Assembly (NCBI RefSeq): GCF_013426895.1
Contig: NZ_AP023175.1
Location: 2,480,001-2,544,000, forward strand
Reading direction: 5' to 3'
Length of the DNA stretch: 64,000 nt
From: Paraburkholderia largidicola
GTDB lineage: Bacteria > Pseudomonadota > Gammaproteobacteria > Burkholderiales > Burkholderiaceae
Shown: positions 55,451 through 63,944 of the stretch, piece after piece
Layout of the letters: the number at the start of each line of letters is the position of its first letter
How positions within the stretch are numbered: the stretch's first letter is position 1
Position numbers and translations under genes: made by a program
Notes under the pieces: model-generated
Database searches by the model: none
Told to the model about the DNA's origin: nothing
The model's input: the letters and a program-made list of their open reading frames with translations, nothing else

Positions 55451-55731
55451 CGCACGCGCCGGGTCTGACGCCTTGCTCTGCGACAGCACGACGAACCTTC
55501 GCGGCGCGTTTCGCGGACTAAGCTTTAGAGAGCCGGCAGCGAGTCGTGCAAACTGCTCGGCGCGAAAGCACGGCGAAAGCCCGTATGCATCGAGCGTGCC
55601 GGACACGGCGGTCGGGGAGTACGCGAGCGTCATCCCGTCATTTCTTTTATTCTTTCATCCTCGACGCGCCCTGATGGTGGGCGCGGCTTCACGACTCACC
55701 GCCGCGTAGCGGTGGAATCAGGAGAATTCAC

Positions 55732-57141
55732 ATGGGCAAACAGGCAATCGGCGTAGTGGGGCTGGCGGTGATGGGCCGGAATCTGGCGCTGAACATCGAA
55801 AGCCGCGGTCACGCGGTGTCCGTGTTCAACCGCACCCGCGAGAAAACCGACGAACTGATCGCGGAGTTTCCCGACCGTAAGCTGGTTCCGACCTACACAC
55901 TGGAAGAATTTGTCGCGTCGCTCGAAAAGCCGCGCCGCATCCTGATGATGGTGAAAGCGGGCGCAGGCACCGACGCGACGATCGCATCGCTGCAGCCGCT
56001 GCTGGAGAAGGGCGACATTCTGATCGATGGCGGCAACACGCATTTCACCGACACCATCCGCCGCAATCAGGAACTGGCGAAGTCGGGCCTGCACTTCATC
56101 GGCACGGGCGTATCGGGCGGCGAAGAGGGCGCACTCAAGGGCCCGTCGATCATGCCGGGCGGCCAGCGCGAAGCGTATGACCTCGTCGCCCCGATCCTCA
56201 CCGAGATCGCGGCGAAGGCGCCGGACGGCGAGCCGTGCGTCGCGTACATGGGTCCGGACGGCGCGGGCCATTTCGTGAAGATGGTGCACAACGGTATCGA
56301 ATACGGCGACATGCAGCTGATCGCCGAAAGCTATGCGGTGCTCAAGCAGGTGCTCGGGCTGTCGAACCAGGAACTGGGTGCCGTCTACACCGAGTGGAAC
56401 AAGGGCGAGCTGGACAGCTACCTGATCGAGATTACGTCGAAGATCTTCGACAAGAAGGACGAGGAAACGGGCAAGGATCTCGTCGACATCATCATGGACC
56501 GCGCCGCGCAGAAGGGCACGGGCAAGTGGACGAGCCAGAACGCGCTCGACCTCGGCGCGCCGCTGCCGCTGATTACGGAAGCCGTGTTCGCGCGCGTGCT
56601 GTCGTCGCTGAAGGATCAGCGCGTGGCAGCCAGCAAGGTGCTCGAAGGGCCGGCCGCCAAGCCGTTCTCGGGCGACCGCGCCGCGTTCATCGAGGCCGTG
56701 CGCCGCGCGTTGTACTTCAGCAAGGTGATTTCCTACGCCCAGGGCTTCGCGCAACTGCGCGCGGCGTCGGACGAATACAAGTGGGATCTGGACTACGGCA
56801 CGATCGCGAAGATTTTCCGCGCCGGCTGTATCATCCGCGCTCGCTTCCTGCAGAAGATCACGGACGCCTATTCGAAGGACAAGCAGATCGCCAACCTGCT
56901 GCTCGACCCGTATTTCCGCGACATCGCGGCGAACTACCAGGGGGCGCTGCGCGACGTCGTGATTGCCGCGACCACGGCGGGCGTGCCCGTCCCGGCGTTC
57001 TCGTCGGCGATCGCGTACTTCGACGGCTACCGCTCGGCGCGTCTGCCCGCCAACCTCGTGCAGGCGCAGCGCGACTTCTTCGGCGCGCACACGTTCGAGC
57101 GTCTCGACAAGCCGGGTAGCTACCACGCGAACTGGTCCTGA
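55732..57141 (+). CDS. gnd: 6-Phosphogluconate dehydrogenase, decarboxylating
   Basis: 469-aa NADP-dependent enzyme of the pentose phosphate pathway, oxidising 6-phosphogluconate to ribulose 5-phosphate and CO2. The long tetrameric-type form is indicated by length. Cofactor motif [29 protein letters not shown] in outline; catalytic segment [22 protein letters not shown]; catalytic Lys and Asn in [24 protein letters not shown] at 55732 has CAGGAG upstream. It is a single gene ended by a strong hairpin. The 281 bp before it has no other gene. Confidence 0.97.
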   Translation: MGKQAIGVVGLAVMGRNLALNIESRGHAVSVFNRTREKTDELIAEFPDRKLVPTYTLEEFVASLEKPRRILMMVKAGAGTDATIASLQPLLEKGDILIDGGNTHFTDTIRRNQELAKSGLHFIGTGVSGGEEGALKGPSIMPGGQREAYDLVAPILTEIAAKAPDGEPCVAYMGPDGAGHFVKMVHNGIEYGDMQLIAESYAVLKQVLGLSNQELGAVYTEWNKGELDSYLIEITSKIFDKKDEETGKDLVDIIMDRAAQKGTGKWTSQNALDLGAPLPLITEAVFARVLSSLKDQRVAASKVLEGPAAKPFSGDRAAFIEAVRRALYFSKVISYAQGFAQLRAASDEYKWDLDYGTIAKIFRAGCIIRARFLQKITDAYSKDKQIANLLLDPYFRDIAANYQGALRDVVIAATTAGVPVPAFSSAIAYFDGYRSARLPANLVQAQRDFFGAHTFERLDKPGSYHANWS

Positions 57142-57193
57142 GCGGACGAACGGGCGAAGTTTCAGCCCGTCACGCGAAGATCGGTCTGATTGC

Positions 57194-57227
57194 AAACGCC
57201 CCGGCGCCTCACGGCGCCGGGGCGTTT
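57194..57227 (+). terminator. Hairpin terminator of gnd
   Basis: Perfect 15-bp stem AAACGCCCCGGCGCC, loop TCAC, and complement, 52 bp after the gnd stop. The T-run is only three, so it is a strong stem with a weak tail. The remainder of this 320-bp gap up to 57461 is AT-rich and probably carries the DUF4148 promoter. Confidence 0.85.
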
Positions 57228-57461
57228 GCCTTCGTGCGGCTCATTGTTTCGCCCGATGCACACTTTTTGGAACACAGTGTTGCAATTATTTGATCTCATA
57301 AATCGAATCGAACACCCGACTGCGTGGATTATTTCAATTCGCGCAACATAGTTTAGCTAGATTAGGGATTTCCCTAGGACGTTCCCTTCCATAAACTTGC
57401 ATCAACGCTGACGGACACGATGTTCGCAGCGAATCGAAAAACAAGTTCTCGGAGGTTGTCC

Positions 57462-57773
57462 ATGAAAGCCCTGATTTCCGCAGTCGTTCTCGCTGCCGCT
57501 GTTGCCGCTCCCGTCGCATCGTTTGCCCAATCGAGCCAGCAGCCGCTGACGCGCGCCGAAGTTCGCGCCGATCTCGCCCGTCTGGAGAAGGCCGGCTACG
57601 ATCCGCTGTCGGATCGCCAGAACTACCCGAACAACATCCAGGCCGCGGAAGCACGCGTCCACGCAGAAGACGCCAACGCAAGCGGCTACGGCGTGCAGAC
57701 GAACGGCACGTCGCAAGCTGGCCGCTCGCTGGCTGACGAGAAGGGTCCGCGTTCGGTCTTCTTCGGCAACTGA
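57462..57773 (+). CDS. DUF4148 small secreted protein
   Basis: 103-aa periplasmic protein of the DUF4148 family, very abundant in Burkholderiaceae. Signal peptide MKALISAVVLAAAVAAPVASFAQ with AFA-type cleavage; the core TRAEVRADLARLEKAGYDPLSDRQNYPNNIQAAEARV is the family signature. Function unknown, expressed under stress in some relatives. ATG at 57462 has CGGAGG upstream. A terminator follows. Confidence 0.93.
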   Translation: MKALISAVVLAAAVAAPVASFAQSSQQPLTRAEVRADLARLEKAGYDPLSDRQNYPNNIQAAEARVHAEDANASGYGVQTNGTSQAGRSLADEKGPRSVFFGN

Positions 57774-57856
57774 TTGCCGGCCAGGCTGACGCAGTAACCA
57801 GATCGAAAGCGCCGGCCAGGGTCCGCGAGCCCTGCTGAGACGCATAGGTAAAAAAG

Positions 57857-57890
57857 ACGCCGCCCAAGGTAAAACCTGGGCGGCGTTTTT
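57857..57890. terminator. Rho-independent terminator after the DUF4148 gene
   Basis: Stem ACGCCGCCCAAGGT with one bulge, loop AAA, complement ACCTGGGCGGCGT and five T. It lies between DUF4148 and the convergent DUF2968 gene and may serve both. Confidence 0.88.
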
Positions 57891-57930
57891 GCGTCCGGGG
57901 CGGCCGAAGTCGGGTCAGGCCGCGGTCACC

Positions 57931-58674
57931 CTAGCGCGGAATATGCGGAATCGCTTCGTTGTTCGCAACGTTCAGCTGATGCACCTGCCGATGCGTCTTG
58001 TTCAACTGCGCCTGCGCGGCCGTGCGTTGCGCTTCGAGTTGCGCGAGTTCCTTGCGCAACTGATGCTGCCGGCTCGTCACCGCCTGATCCTGCTCGGTCG
58101 TGCGCTGCAAACCTTGACGCAGCCGCTCCGCGTGCGCCTCGGATTCCGCGATCGCCCGCTTCAGCTGCTCGTTCTGCGCTTCGAGCTGCAGGCGGCGTGT
58201 CTCGCCGTCGGAAAGCCGTGTCGCCTGATCCTGCATATGGTGGAACAGCTGCTTCGCCGTATTGATGTCGCTCGTGCTCAGCACGCGCCATAGGCGATCT
58301 TCCTGAAACAGTGCGACGAAGTATTTCAATTCCTTTGGGTAAAACAGCAGACTGACCGAATAGTCAAAAGTGCGAAACGTATGGAATGTCTTGAGTTCCG
58401 CGTTGTCGCTCATGCGTTCTACATCAGCTGCGTCCGCCAGCTGCACGGCGCGTCCGTTCGGCGCCGAGGGCGTGACCTGCACCGCATGCAGCGGCGTGAC
58501 GGGGCGCGGCGGCGAACTGGCCGGGCGCGCTTCGATGGTTGCGCCCGCATCGCTTTCGCTGGTGGGAAGGTCGTCGAGCGGGGCGGCCTGCGCGGGGTTG
58601 TGTGGCTGAAAATGAAGGTGAGCCGCGGCACCATTGCTGACGGTAGCGCGACGCATGTTCAGGAGATTTTTCAC
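57931..58674 (-). CDS. DUF2968 family protein with long coiled coil
   Basis: 247-aa protein. A GTG at 58674 with GAGGA eight bases upstream is the best start; an ATG at 58656 (six codons in) lacks a ribosome site. The N-terminal ~80 residues are Ala/Pro-rich and disordered. The conserved domain (TFDYSVSLLFYPKELKYFVALFQEDRLWRVLSTSDINTAKQLFHHMQDQATRLSDGE, in outline) is followed by ~90 residues of continuous coiled coil. Function unknown; the family is confined mainly to Burkholderia-type bacteria. It is downstream of the 106-aa gene (56-bp gap), likely one transcript. Confidence 0.85.
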   Translation of the reverse strand: MKNLLNMRRATVSNGAAAHLHFQPHNPAQAAPLDDLPTSESDAGATIEARPASSPPRPVTPLHAVQVTPSAPNGRAVQLADAADVERMSDNAELKTFHTFRTFDYSVSLLFYPKELKYFVALFQEDRLWRVLSTSDINTAKQLFHHMQDQATRLSDGETRRLQLEAQNEQLKRAIAESEAHAERLRQGLQRTTEQDQAVTSRQHQLRKELAQLEAQRTAAQAQLNKTHRQVHQLNVANNEAIPHIPR

Positions 58675-58729
58675 GATCGGTCCTCGGTAGGCGGCCGGGA
58701 AGCCGTACCTCGTCAGGGTTGCGGGCGCA

Positions 58730-59050
58730 TCAATGCAATGTGCGTTGCCCACGCGCGATATCGTCGAATAGTGCACGGCTAGGTTCCAGCGCGAAGAGCC
58801 ACGACTGGTCGTATTCGCTGAGCGCTTCGAGCGCCTGGCGTAACTGTTCGAGGGCGACCGCCGGAATCTCGACGCTCGCTTCCACGCCGCTCGACAGGCG
58901 GCTCACGCTCGCCAGTTGCACGAGGGCATCGGCGGCCTCGGCGACATCGACGGCGAAGACGAGATGCGCATTGAGCAGTTCGACCAGCGCAGGCGATGCG
59001 GTCATCTCATCGACATTCAGTTGTACGGCAAGAAACAACGCCTTGTTCAT
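58730..59050 (-). CDS. Hypothetical protein, 106 aa, before the DUF2968 gene
   Basis: Unrecognised soluble protein, acidic and helical (MNKALFLAVQLNVDEM, VELLNAHLVFAVDVAEAADALVQLA, LEQLRQALEALSEYDQSWLFALEPSRALFDDIA). A strong GAGGAGGTTCC ribosome site precedes ATG 59050. It lies on the same strand as the DUF2968 gene, which starts 55 bp after its stop. Confidence 0.78.
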   Translation of the reverse strand: MNKALFLAVQLNVDEMTASPALVELLNAHLVFAVDVAEAADALVQLASVSRLSSGVEASVEIPAVALEQLRQALEALSEYDQSWLFALEPSRALFDDIARGQRTLH

Positions 59051-59290
59051 GGAACCTCCTCGTTAGACGGAAACGCTGAAGTGGAATGAACCGTCTTGCC
59101 GCGCATCGTCTTGCGGGTCTGCGCATAATTGTTGACCGCAGCAAGTTTCAGTATAGGCGAGCACTCCAGCTATGCAATGGCTCGCGAGCCGCATGTAATG
59201 GACTTCTCCGGCCATGTGAGCAAGACACGTGCATGCGCGCGAGCGCCACTATAATGACCAGTCCGACCACCGTCATTGCGCAAGACCGTC

Positions 59291-59602
59291 ATGAAAATCG
59301 TCCGCAGCAGCACGTTCACGGCTGAGCGTCCATGGGGCGCGCTCGATATCGCCAACATGAACGGCATCACCACGCGTCTTCACTGGACCGACCAGCCGTA
59401 CAAATGGCACGTCAACGATGGCGAGGAAGTGTTCGCCGTGCTGGACGGGCGCGTGGAGATGCGCTACCGCGAAGCGGGCATCGAGCATTCAACGGTACTC
59501 GAGACGGGCGACGTGTTTCATGCATCGGTCGGCACGGAACACGTTGCGCATCCGATCGGCGAAGCACGCATTCTGGTGATCGAGTCGGAAGGCAGCGTGT
59601 GA
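59291..59602 (+). CDS. Cupin domain protein, 103 aa
   Basis: Single-domain small cupin. The metal-type motif 1 is YKWHVNDGEEVFAVLDGRVEMRY and motif 2 GDVFHASVGTEHVAHP; His and Glu ligands are present. It resembles the WbuC/YlbA-like uncharacterised cupins that bind small metabolites or act as isomerases. ATG at 59291. It stands alone between divergent/convergent neighbours. Confidence 0.85.
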   Translation: MKIVRSSTFTAERPWGALDIANMNGITTRLHWTDQPYKWHVNDGEEVFAVLDGRVEMRYREAGIEHSTVLETGDVFHASVGTEHVAHPIGEARILVIESEGSV

Positions 59603-59857
59603 CCTTTCGCTTTCGCTGATCAGGCGAAATTGATTGGGATTGCAGAAGGAATCAAGCGGCAGGTCGAAGCAGCAGTGCGAGCGAGTCGACCGTCGGCGAC
59701 GGGCGTGTCGGGGCTGCGCCGCCCGCGCATATCAATCCGTCATCGTTTCGGCGGACAGTCGAGGCATAATATTTGCACTGCATATCCCGCTACACGTTCA
59801 AACGACGCGCGGCCCCTATGAGAGCCGCCGTCCCATACCGCGTCGAGGGCCACAAAA

Positions 59858-60598
59858 ATGACAGTAAAACGGCAATACGTCGTCACGCAGGCTTTGATCT
59901 CGCTCGCTGTCGCGAGCATGCTCGGCGCGTGTACCACGTACCCGTGGGATAACGCGCCGTCGCAGGCGCCCACCTACCGGACATCGGGCGGCGCGGCCGC
60001 CAGCGGCGTGCCTGCCGGGTTCTACCGCGTCAATCCGGGCGATACGCTGCAGAGCATCGCCGGCGCGTACGGTCAGCGCACGCAGGACATCGCGTCCTGG
60101 AATGGTCTGACGTTGTCGTCGCCCGTCGCGCCCGGCCAGTTGCTGCGGGTCGGGCCGCCCACTTATGCGCAGACCACGCCCGTGCCGACACCCGCACCCA
60201 CCACGACGCCCGTCCAGCCGGCGCCCGTTGCGCCCGCGCAGGTGGCGCTTGCGTGGCCGCTGCGCGGTCCGATCCTCAAGCCGTTCTTGCCGGGCAAGTC
60301 GAAAGGGATCGTGATCGGCGGGCGTCCTGGCGATCAGGTGCGCGCGGCCGCGACCGGGCGGGTCGTCTACGCGGGCACGCTCGAGGCCTACGGGCCGCTC
60401 GTCATCATCAAGCACGACGACACGCTGATCACGGCCTACGGCCAGAACAGCAGGTTGCTCGTGCAAGAAGGCGATGCCGTCACGCAAGGTCAGCCGATCG
60501 GCGAAGTCGGTGTCGACAGCAACGGCGTGCCGTCCATCCAGTTCGAAGTGCGCAAGGACGGCAAGCCCGTCGATCCGCTTACGTGGCTGCCACGCTGA
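59858..60598 (+). CDS. NlpD-like LysM/degenerate LytM lipoprotein
   Basis: 246-aa outer- or inner-membrane lipoprotein. A lipobox LGAC gives lipidated C25. A LysM peptidoglycan-binding domain (GFYRVNPGDTLQSIAGAYGQRTQDIASWNGL) spans ~residues 54-97, a Pro/Thr linker follows, and a C-terminal LytM domain (~130-245) ends it. The zinc ligands are gone: where active enzymes have HxGxD this has KSKGIVIGG, and where they have HLHFE it has PSIQFEVR. Such inactive LytM factors (EnvC, NlpD) activate cell-wall amidases at division. ATG at 59858. Confidence 0.9.
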   Translation: MTVKRQYVVTQALISLAVASMLGACTTYPWDNAPSQAPTYRTSGGAAASGVPAGFYRVNPGDTLQSIAGAYGQRTQDIASWNGLTLSSPVAPGQLLRVGPPTYAQTTPVPTPAPTTTPVQPAPVAPAQVALAWPLRGPILKPFLPGKSKGIVIGGRPGDQVRAAATGRVVYAGTLEAYGPLVIIKHDDTLITAYGQNSRLLVQEGDAVTQGQPIGEVGVDSNGVPSIQFEVRKDGKPVDPLTWLPR

Positions 60599-60719
60599 AT
60601 CGCAAAGCAAACCCGGCGACTGGCTGATAACCCTGTGAGTCCAACCGCATCCGGATAGCCAACACCTCGACGGCCGACAGTTGGCCCGGATCGTTCAGTT
60701 GGCTTCTCCCACATCGATG

Positions 60720-60742
60720 AAAGGCCCGCGACAGCGGGCTTT
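60720..60742. terminator. Hairpin after the NlpD-like gene
   Basis: Stem AAAGGCCCGC / GCGGGCTTT with loop GACA and a single bulge, 122 bp after the lipoprotein stop. The T-run is short; probable terminator separating it from the double-glycine peptide gene. Confidence 0.6.
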
Positions 60743-60829
60743 GTCGCATTTGGCATGGTGCGTGCAGCACGGTGATCGGGCACGACGTAGCGCGCGCTCG
60801 CCAACCTTTACCGTTGCTGGAGACACATC

Positions 60830-61081
60830 ATGACGCACCTGCTTGTGAAAGACCTCTCGAGGGTCGACGAACTCGACCGTGAAATAGCCAAGGCCACGCG
60901 TGGCGGCATCCTCACCATCACCAAGCCGACGGAGCCGAGCCCGTGGCCTGGCTTCCCCGGCAAGCCGTCGATGCCCTGGCCGCCGATCGATCTACCCCTT
61001 CCGCCCGTGCATGCGGGCGGCGACGGTCCCGTCATCATGCCGTATCACGGCAATGTGCCGACGGACCCTCGTCTGGTTTGA
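60830..61081 (+). CDS. Double-glycine leader peptide precursor, proline-rich
   Basis: 83-aa precursor. Residues 1-26 look like a class II bacteriocin/microcin leader: LSRVDELDREIAKATRGG, matching the LS-x2-EL-x2-I-x-GG pattern, with G25-G26 as the cleavage site. The predicted 57-aa mature part (from I27) has 16 prolines, several as PWP, FPG, LPLPP and MP units, and no Cys, so it is not a disulfide bacteriocin. ATG at 60830 has CTGGAGAC upstream. No peptidase-containing ABC exporter or immunity gene adjoins it, so export would need machinery encoded elsewhere. Biological role unknown. Confidence 0.7.
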   Translation: MTHLLVKDLSRVDELDREIAKATRGGILTITKPTEPSPWPGFPGKPSMPWPPIDLPLPPVHAGGDGPVIMPYHGNVPTDPRLV

Positions 61082-61330
61082 TCGGCGTGTGTTCGGAGTG
61101 GAGGCGAGCCAGATCGCATGGCTCGCCTCGTCGTGTTTCTGGCGGGGGGAGGCAAACGGAAGGGGGCCGATCCACGTCCCATCAACCGAAACGCGACGCT
61201 CAGGGCATGCGCTGTCGCTTCGCATTGCGTCGGCAGCTACCTGCACCGTGGACCGGCCGCCGATACTCTGTCACAACCGCCCAAGGCGGACTATCGGGAT
61301 TCTTCGAAAGTGACGTCAGCGTGCTCTGAC

Positions 61331-62974
61331 TCACGTCAAGGCGAGCTGCACCACCTTCACGATCACGAGCCCCACGGCCACCACCAGATAGCCGCGCAGC
61401 GCGCCCATCCAGATGCGGCGCGAGAGCGTCATCGCGGGCCTTGGCAGCGTATCGAGCGGCGGCGTGCGCCACGTTGCCCGCTCGGCATGGCTGACCAACG
61501 GCGCGCTGTCCGCAGTCTGCGCGCCCCGCAGCCGGCGCAGCGCCGTCGCCGCAACGAGTGCCACCACGGCGAGCAGCGTGCCGCCCGCGAGAATCTCGAT
61601 GATCGCGTGTCCGCTGATGTCGGGATACACGACGGACGCCGTCAGCACGACCGACAGCAGCACCAGCGCCCACACGACACCGCCCGTGAACAGGTTCAAC
61701 CCTTTCGAGTTGACCCACGGCCCGAGCACCGCGCGGTCGTTGCACAGCAGAAGGAGGAACACGGTTGCGCTCGGCAGCAGCACGCCTGCGAGCGTCTGCA
61801 CGGCTTCCGTGAGGAGACCGAGCGGGCTGCCCGGAATCAGCACGAGCCCTGCAGCCGCCGCCACGATGCCGAAGTACACGAGATAGAAGCCCTTCGCATC
61901 GGCGACGCCGCGATGCAGTGAATGACGGATCTTGAACACATCGCCCATTGCATAGGCCGTCGACAGCGACACGGCCGCCGCGCCGATGATGCACGCGTCG
62001 AGCAGCGCAATCGCAAACAGCACGGCGGGCGTGCGGCCCGCATACTGTTCGAGGCCGGCGATCACGCCGCCTGCATCGGTGAACTGGCCGAACTCCGGCT
62101 TGCCGCCAAACAGCGCGGCGCTGAACGAGATCATCGCGATGGCGCCGATCAGCACGAACACGATGCCGATCCACAGATCTGCCTTTTCATACTTCATGAA
62201 GCGCGGCGTGATGCGCTTGTCGATGACGTAGCTCTGCTGGAAGAACAACTGCCACGGCGCGACCGTGGTACCGACGATGCCGATCACGAGCAGCATCACG
62301 TCCGAGAGCTTTGCATGCGCGGGCCATGCGGGCATGAACAGATGGTTCGCCATCTGCGAGACGGGCGGATGAATCGTCACGAGCACCGGCACGAGCAACA
62401 GGCTCAACAGACACAGCACGATCGCAAAGCGCTCGAAGCGTTTGAAGTCGCCGGTACTGACGGCCGCCATCGTCAATGCGGCCGCGATGCACACGCCCGC
62501 CACCTTCGATACGCCGAAGAAGTCGAGCACGAACGTGATGCCGATGAACTCCGTGACGATGGTCAACGCATTGAGGATGAACAGATCGACGACGCTGAAC
62601 GCGCCCCAGAACTTGCCGAAACGTTCGAAGATCAGGCGCGCGTGACCGACGCCCGTCACGGCGCCCAGGCGCAGCACCATCTCCTGATTGACATACAGCA
62701 CGGGCACGAGCAGCAGCAGCGTCCACAACAACGTGGTGCCGTAGTTCTGCCCGGCCTGCGTATAGGTGCCGAAGGCGCCCGCGTCGTTGTCGCCGACCAT
62801 CACGATGAGGCCGGGTCCGACGATCGCGAGCAGTGTGCGCAAGCGTGCGCCCCAGCTGTTGCGAGGGGCCGTGTCGTGATGCGCGATCGTGCCGAGCGCG
62901 CCGCGGATATCGCCGACATGCGCGTCATCGAGAACGGCGGTGCGCGTCGGCAGTGCTTGTGGTGGCGTTGCCAT
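61331..62974 (-). CDS. NRAMP-family divalent metal transporter, divergent
   Basis: 547-aa inner-membrane protein with about 11-12 helices and a long N-terminal cytoplasmic extension (~45 residues). The fold's hallmark in helix 1 (canonical DPGN) reads GPGLIVMVGDNDAGAFGTYTQAG, and the helix 6 motif (canonical MPH) reads VGTTVAPWQLFFQQS, lacking the Met and His of Mn/Fe-selective NRAMPs. Such changes are found in NRAMP-related branches with altered metal choice, including the Mg-transporting one. Substrate here is undecided. It follows a 53-aa gene by 42 bp. Confidence 0.88.
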   Translation of the reverse strand: MATPPQALPTRTAVLDDAHVGDIRGALGTIAHHDTAPRNSWGARLRTLLAIVGPGLIVMVGDNDAGAFGTYTQAGQNYGTTLLWTLLLLVPVLYVNQEMVLRLGAVTGVGHARLIFERFGKFWGAFSVVDLFILNALTIVTEFIGITFVLDFFGVSKVAGVCIAAALTMAAVSTGDFKRFERFAIVLCLLSLLLVPVLVTIHPPVSQMANHLFMPAWPAHAKLSDVMLLVIGIVGTTVAPWQLFFQQSYVIDKRITPRFMKYEKADLWIGIVFVLIGAIAMISFSAALFGGKPEFGQFTDAGGVIAGLEQYAGRTPAVLFAIALLDACIIGAAAVSLSTAYAMGDVFKIRHSLHRGVADAKGFYLVYFGIVAAAAGLVLIPGSPLGLLTEAVQTLAGVLLPSATVFLLLLCNDRAVLGPWVNSKGLNLFTGGVVWALVLLSVVLTASVVYPDISGHAIIEILAGGTLLAVVALVAATALRRLRGAQTADSAPLVSHAERATWRTPPLDTLPRPAMTLSRRIWMGALRGYLVVAVGLVIVKVVQLALT

Positions 62975-63016
62975 TGTTATTCTCCCTTGAACGGATATTG
63001 GTCGAATGATTTCCGT

Positions 63017-63178
63017 TTATGCGGCTTGCCGCTTCCTCAGGCGGGCGGCAATGCTGCTGAGCTTGCTGGCGAGCGTCGCGAATACATCGCGTCGCCCGTG
63101 ATTCAGCGAAAGGAACGCGTCGTAGTGCGCGCGTGCTTCGCGGGTTTGCGGCAGGGTCGAAAGAAGCAGGAAGTACAT
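63017..63178 (-). CDS. Small protein, 53 aa, before the NRAMP gene
   Basis: Unrecognised 53-aa protein starting MYFLLLSTLPQTREARAHYD, rich in Arg/Ala with a basic amphipathic C-terminus (ASKLSSIAARLRKRQAA). The ATG at 63178 has CCGGAGAACC upstream, and the gene begins about 87 bases after the stop of the 17-codon leader ORF. It lies 42 bp upstream of the NRAMP start on the same strand, so is likely co-transcribed. It may bind or regulate the transporter, as small proteins do for MgtA/MntP-type carriers, but there is no direct evidence. Confidence 0.68.
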   Translation of the reverse strand: MYFLLLSTLPQTREARAHYDAFLSLNHGRRDVFATLASKLSSIAARLRKRQAA

Positions 63179-63190
63179 GTCGGTTCTCCG

Positions 63191-63264
63191 GCACGAAGGC
63201 TCGTGCATGCGAGGCGGCAGGCGCGGGAGAATCGATGGAATCGAAAGCGGTCGGCTTGCCTGCC
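63191..63264 (-). promoter_or_regulatory. Structured leader between 17-codon ORF and 53-aa gene
   Basis: On the minus strand GGCAGGC starts directly after the TGA of the 17-codon ORF (63264-63258) and can pair with GCCTGCC (63222-63216). Further on, GCACGA/TCGTGC (63206-63191) makes a 6-bp stem with a GCCT loop a few bases before the ribosome site of the 53-aa gene. The arrangement could let ribosomes on the leader ORF change folding downstream. It is unverified. Confidence 0.35.
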
Positions 63265-63318
63265 TCAGGTCGATAAAGGCATTGCTGGGCTCAAGGGATG
63301 ACTGTCACTGTCGGGCAT
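63265..63318 (-). CDS. Possible 17-aa leader peptide
   Basis: ATG at 63318 with GGGAG six bases upstream opens a 17-codon frame (MPDSDSHPLSPAMPLST). The composition is proline- and acid-rich at the N-terminus, like the leader peptides of Mg2+ transporter genes (MgtL/MgtP), where translation of Asp/Glu/Pro codons senses ribosome stability. It is 87 nt before the 53-aa gene. A single-genome ORF of this length can be chance, so confidence is low. Confidence 0.3.
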   Translation of the reverse strand: MPDSDSHPLSPAMPLST

Positions 63319-63944
63319 GGTGGCTCCCGGTTCATTGAAAAAACGCATCGCAATTCGCGAAACGCACGTCGGCGAGACGCGTGGCGATGGACAGGTCGAA
63401 CTTTCGCGGCGTCGGCGCATCGCTGACGGGCACGCGCACGGACGCCGGCGTGCGATGCGTAGCCGCGCCTGTCACGAAGGCGGCTGCGGATCACGCGCGA
63501 ACGCGCTGCGCCGGGTGCTGAACCCAACGACGCTAAACAGGATGCACGAGGAATGAAACTGCGACGCGCACCGTCTGCCTGCTGGCAAGACGGCGGCTAT
63601 AGATGAGGAAGCGCGGACGTCTGCCGATCAGGCGGCGAAACTGTTCGAAAACGTACTACTGCAACTGTCCAAGGCAACGCCCCTCAAATTTCAAGATAAG
63701 AGAATTCTATGCCCGCGCGCAAAGCCGAGTCAATGCACTTTCTTAAGCAGAACCGAAATATGCGGTGAAGCGCACATCGCATGTGGCACGATGTCCACGG
63801 CGTCGGCTGCGCTTTTCCCGAAGCGCTTTCTATACTGGGATCAGCCGCAAGCACAACGGACACGCGTACTCAAAGGTCCGACCATTCATCCGGCTTTCAG
63901 ATCGCCCAATAGCAGCTAACGACGAGGCGATCACTGGAGGAGAC
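63319..63944. other. Intergenic region, about 630 bp
   Basis: Contains the presumed promoter and leader of the NRAMP transcript (minus, near 63319-63400) and of the partial gene at 63945. A few frames of 60-80 codons exist on both strands (63317-63556 plus, 63291-63527 minus), but they are Arg-rich and have no ribosome site or family resemblance. The 63640-63740 stretch is AT-richer. Confidence 0.4.

Noticed and set aside
61922..63301. 459-codon frame antisense to the NRAMP gene
   Set aside because: Shadow frame with biased composition; the sense strand encodes a clear NRAMP protein.
63291..63556. Two 78-79 codon frames on opposite strands
   Set aside because: Arg-rich, no ribosome site, mutually overlapping; left as intergenic.
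63707..63766. 19-codon frame starting MPARKAES
   Set aside because: No adequate ribosome site and no structural context; likely chance.
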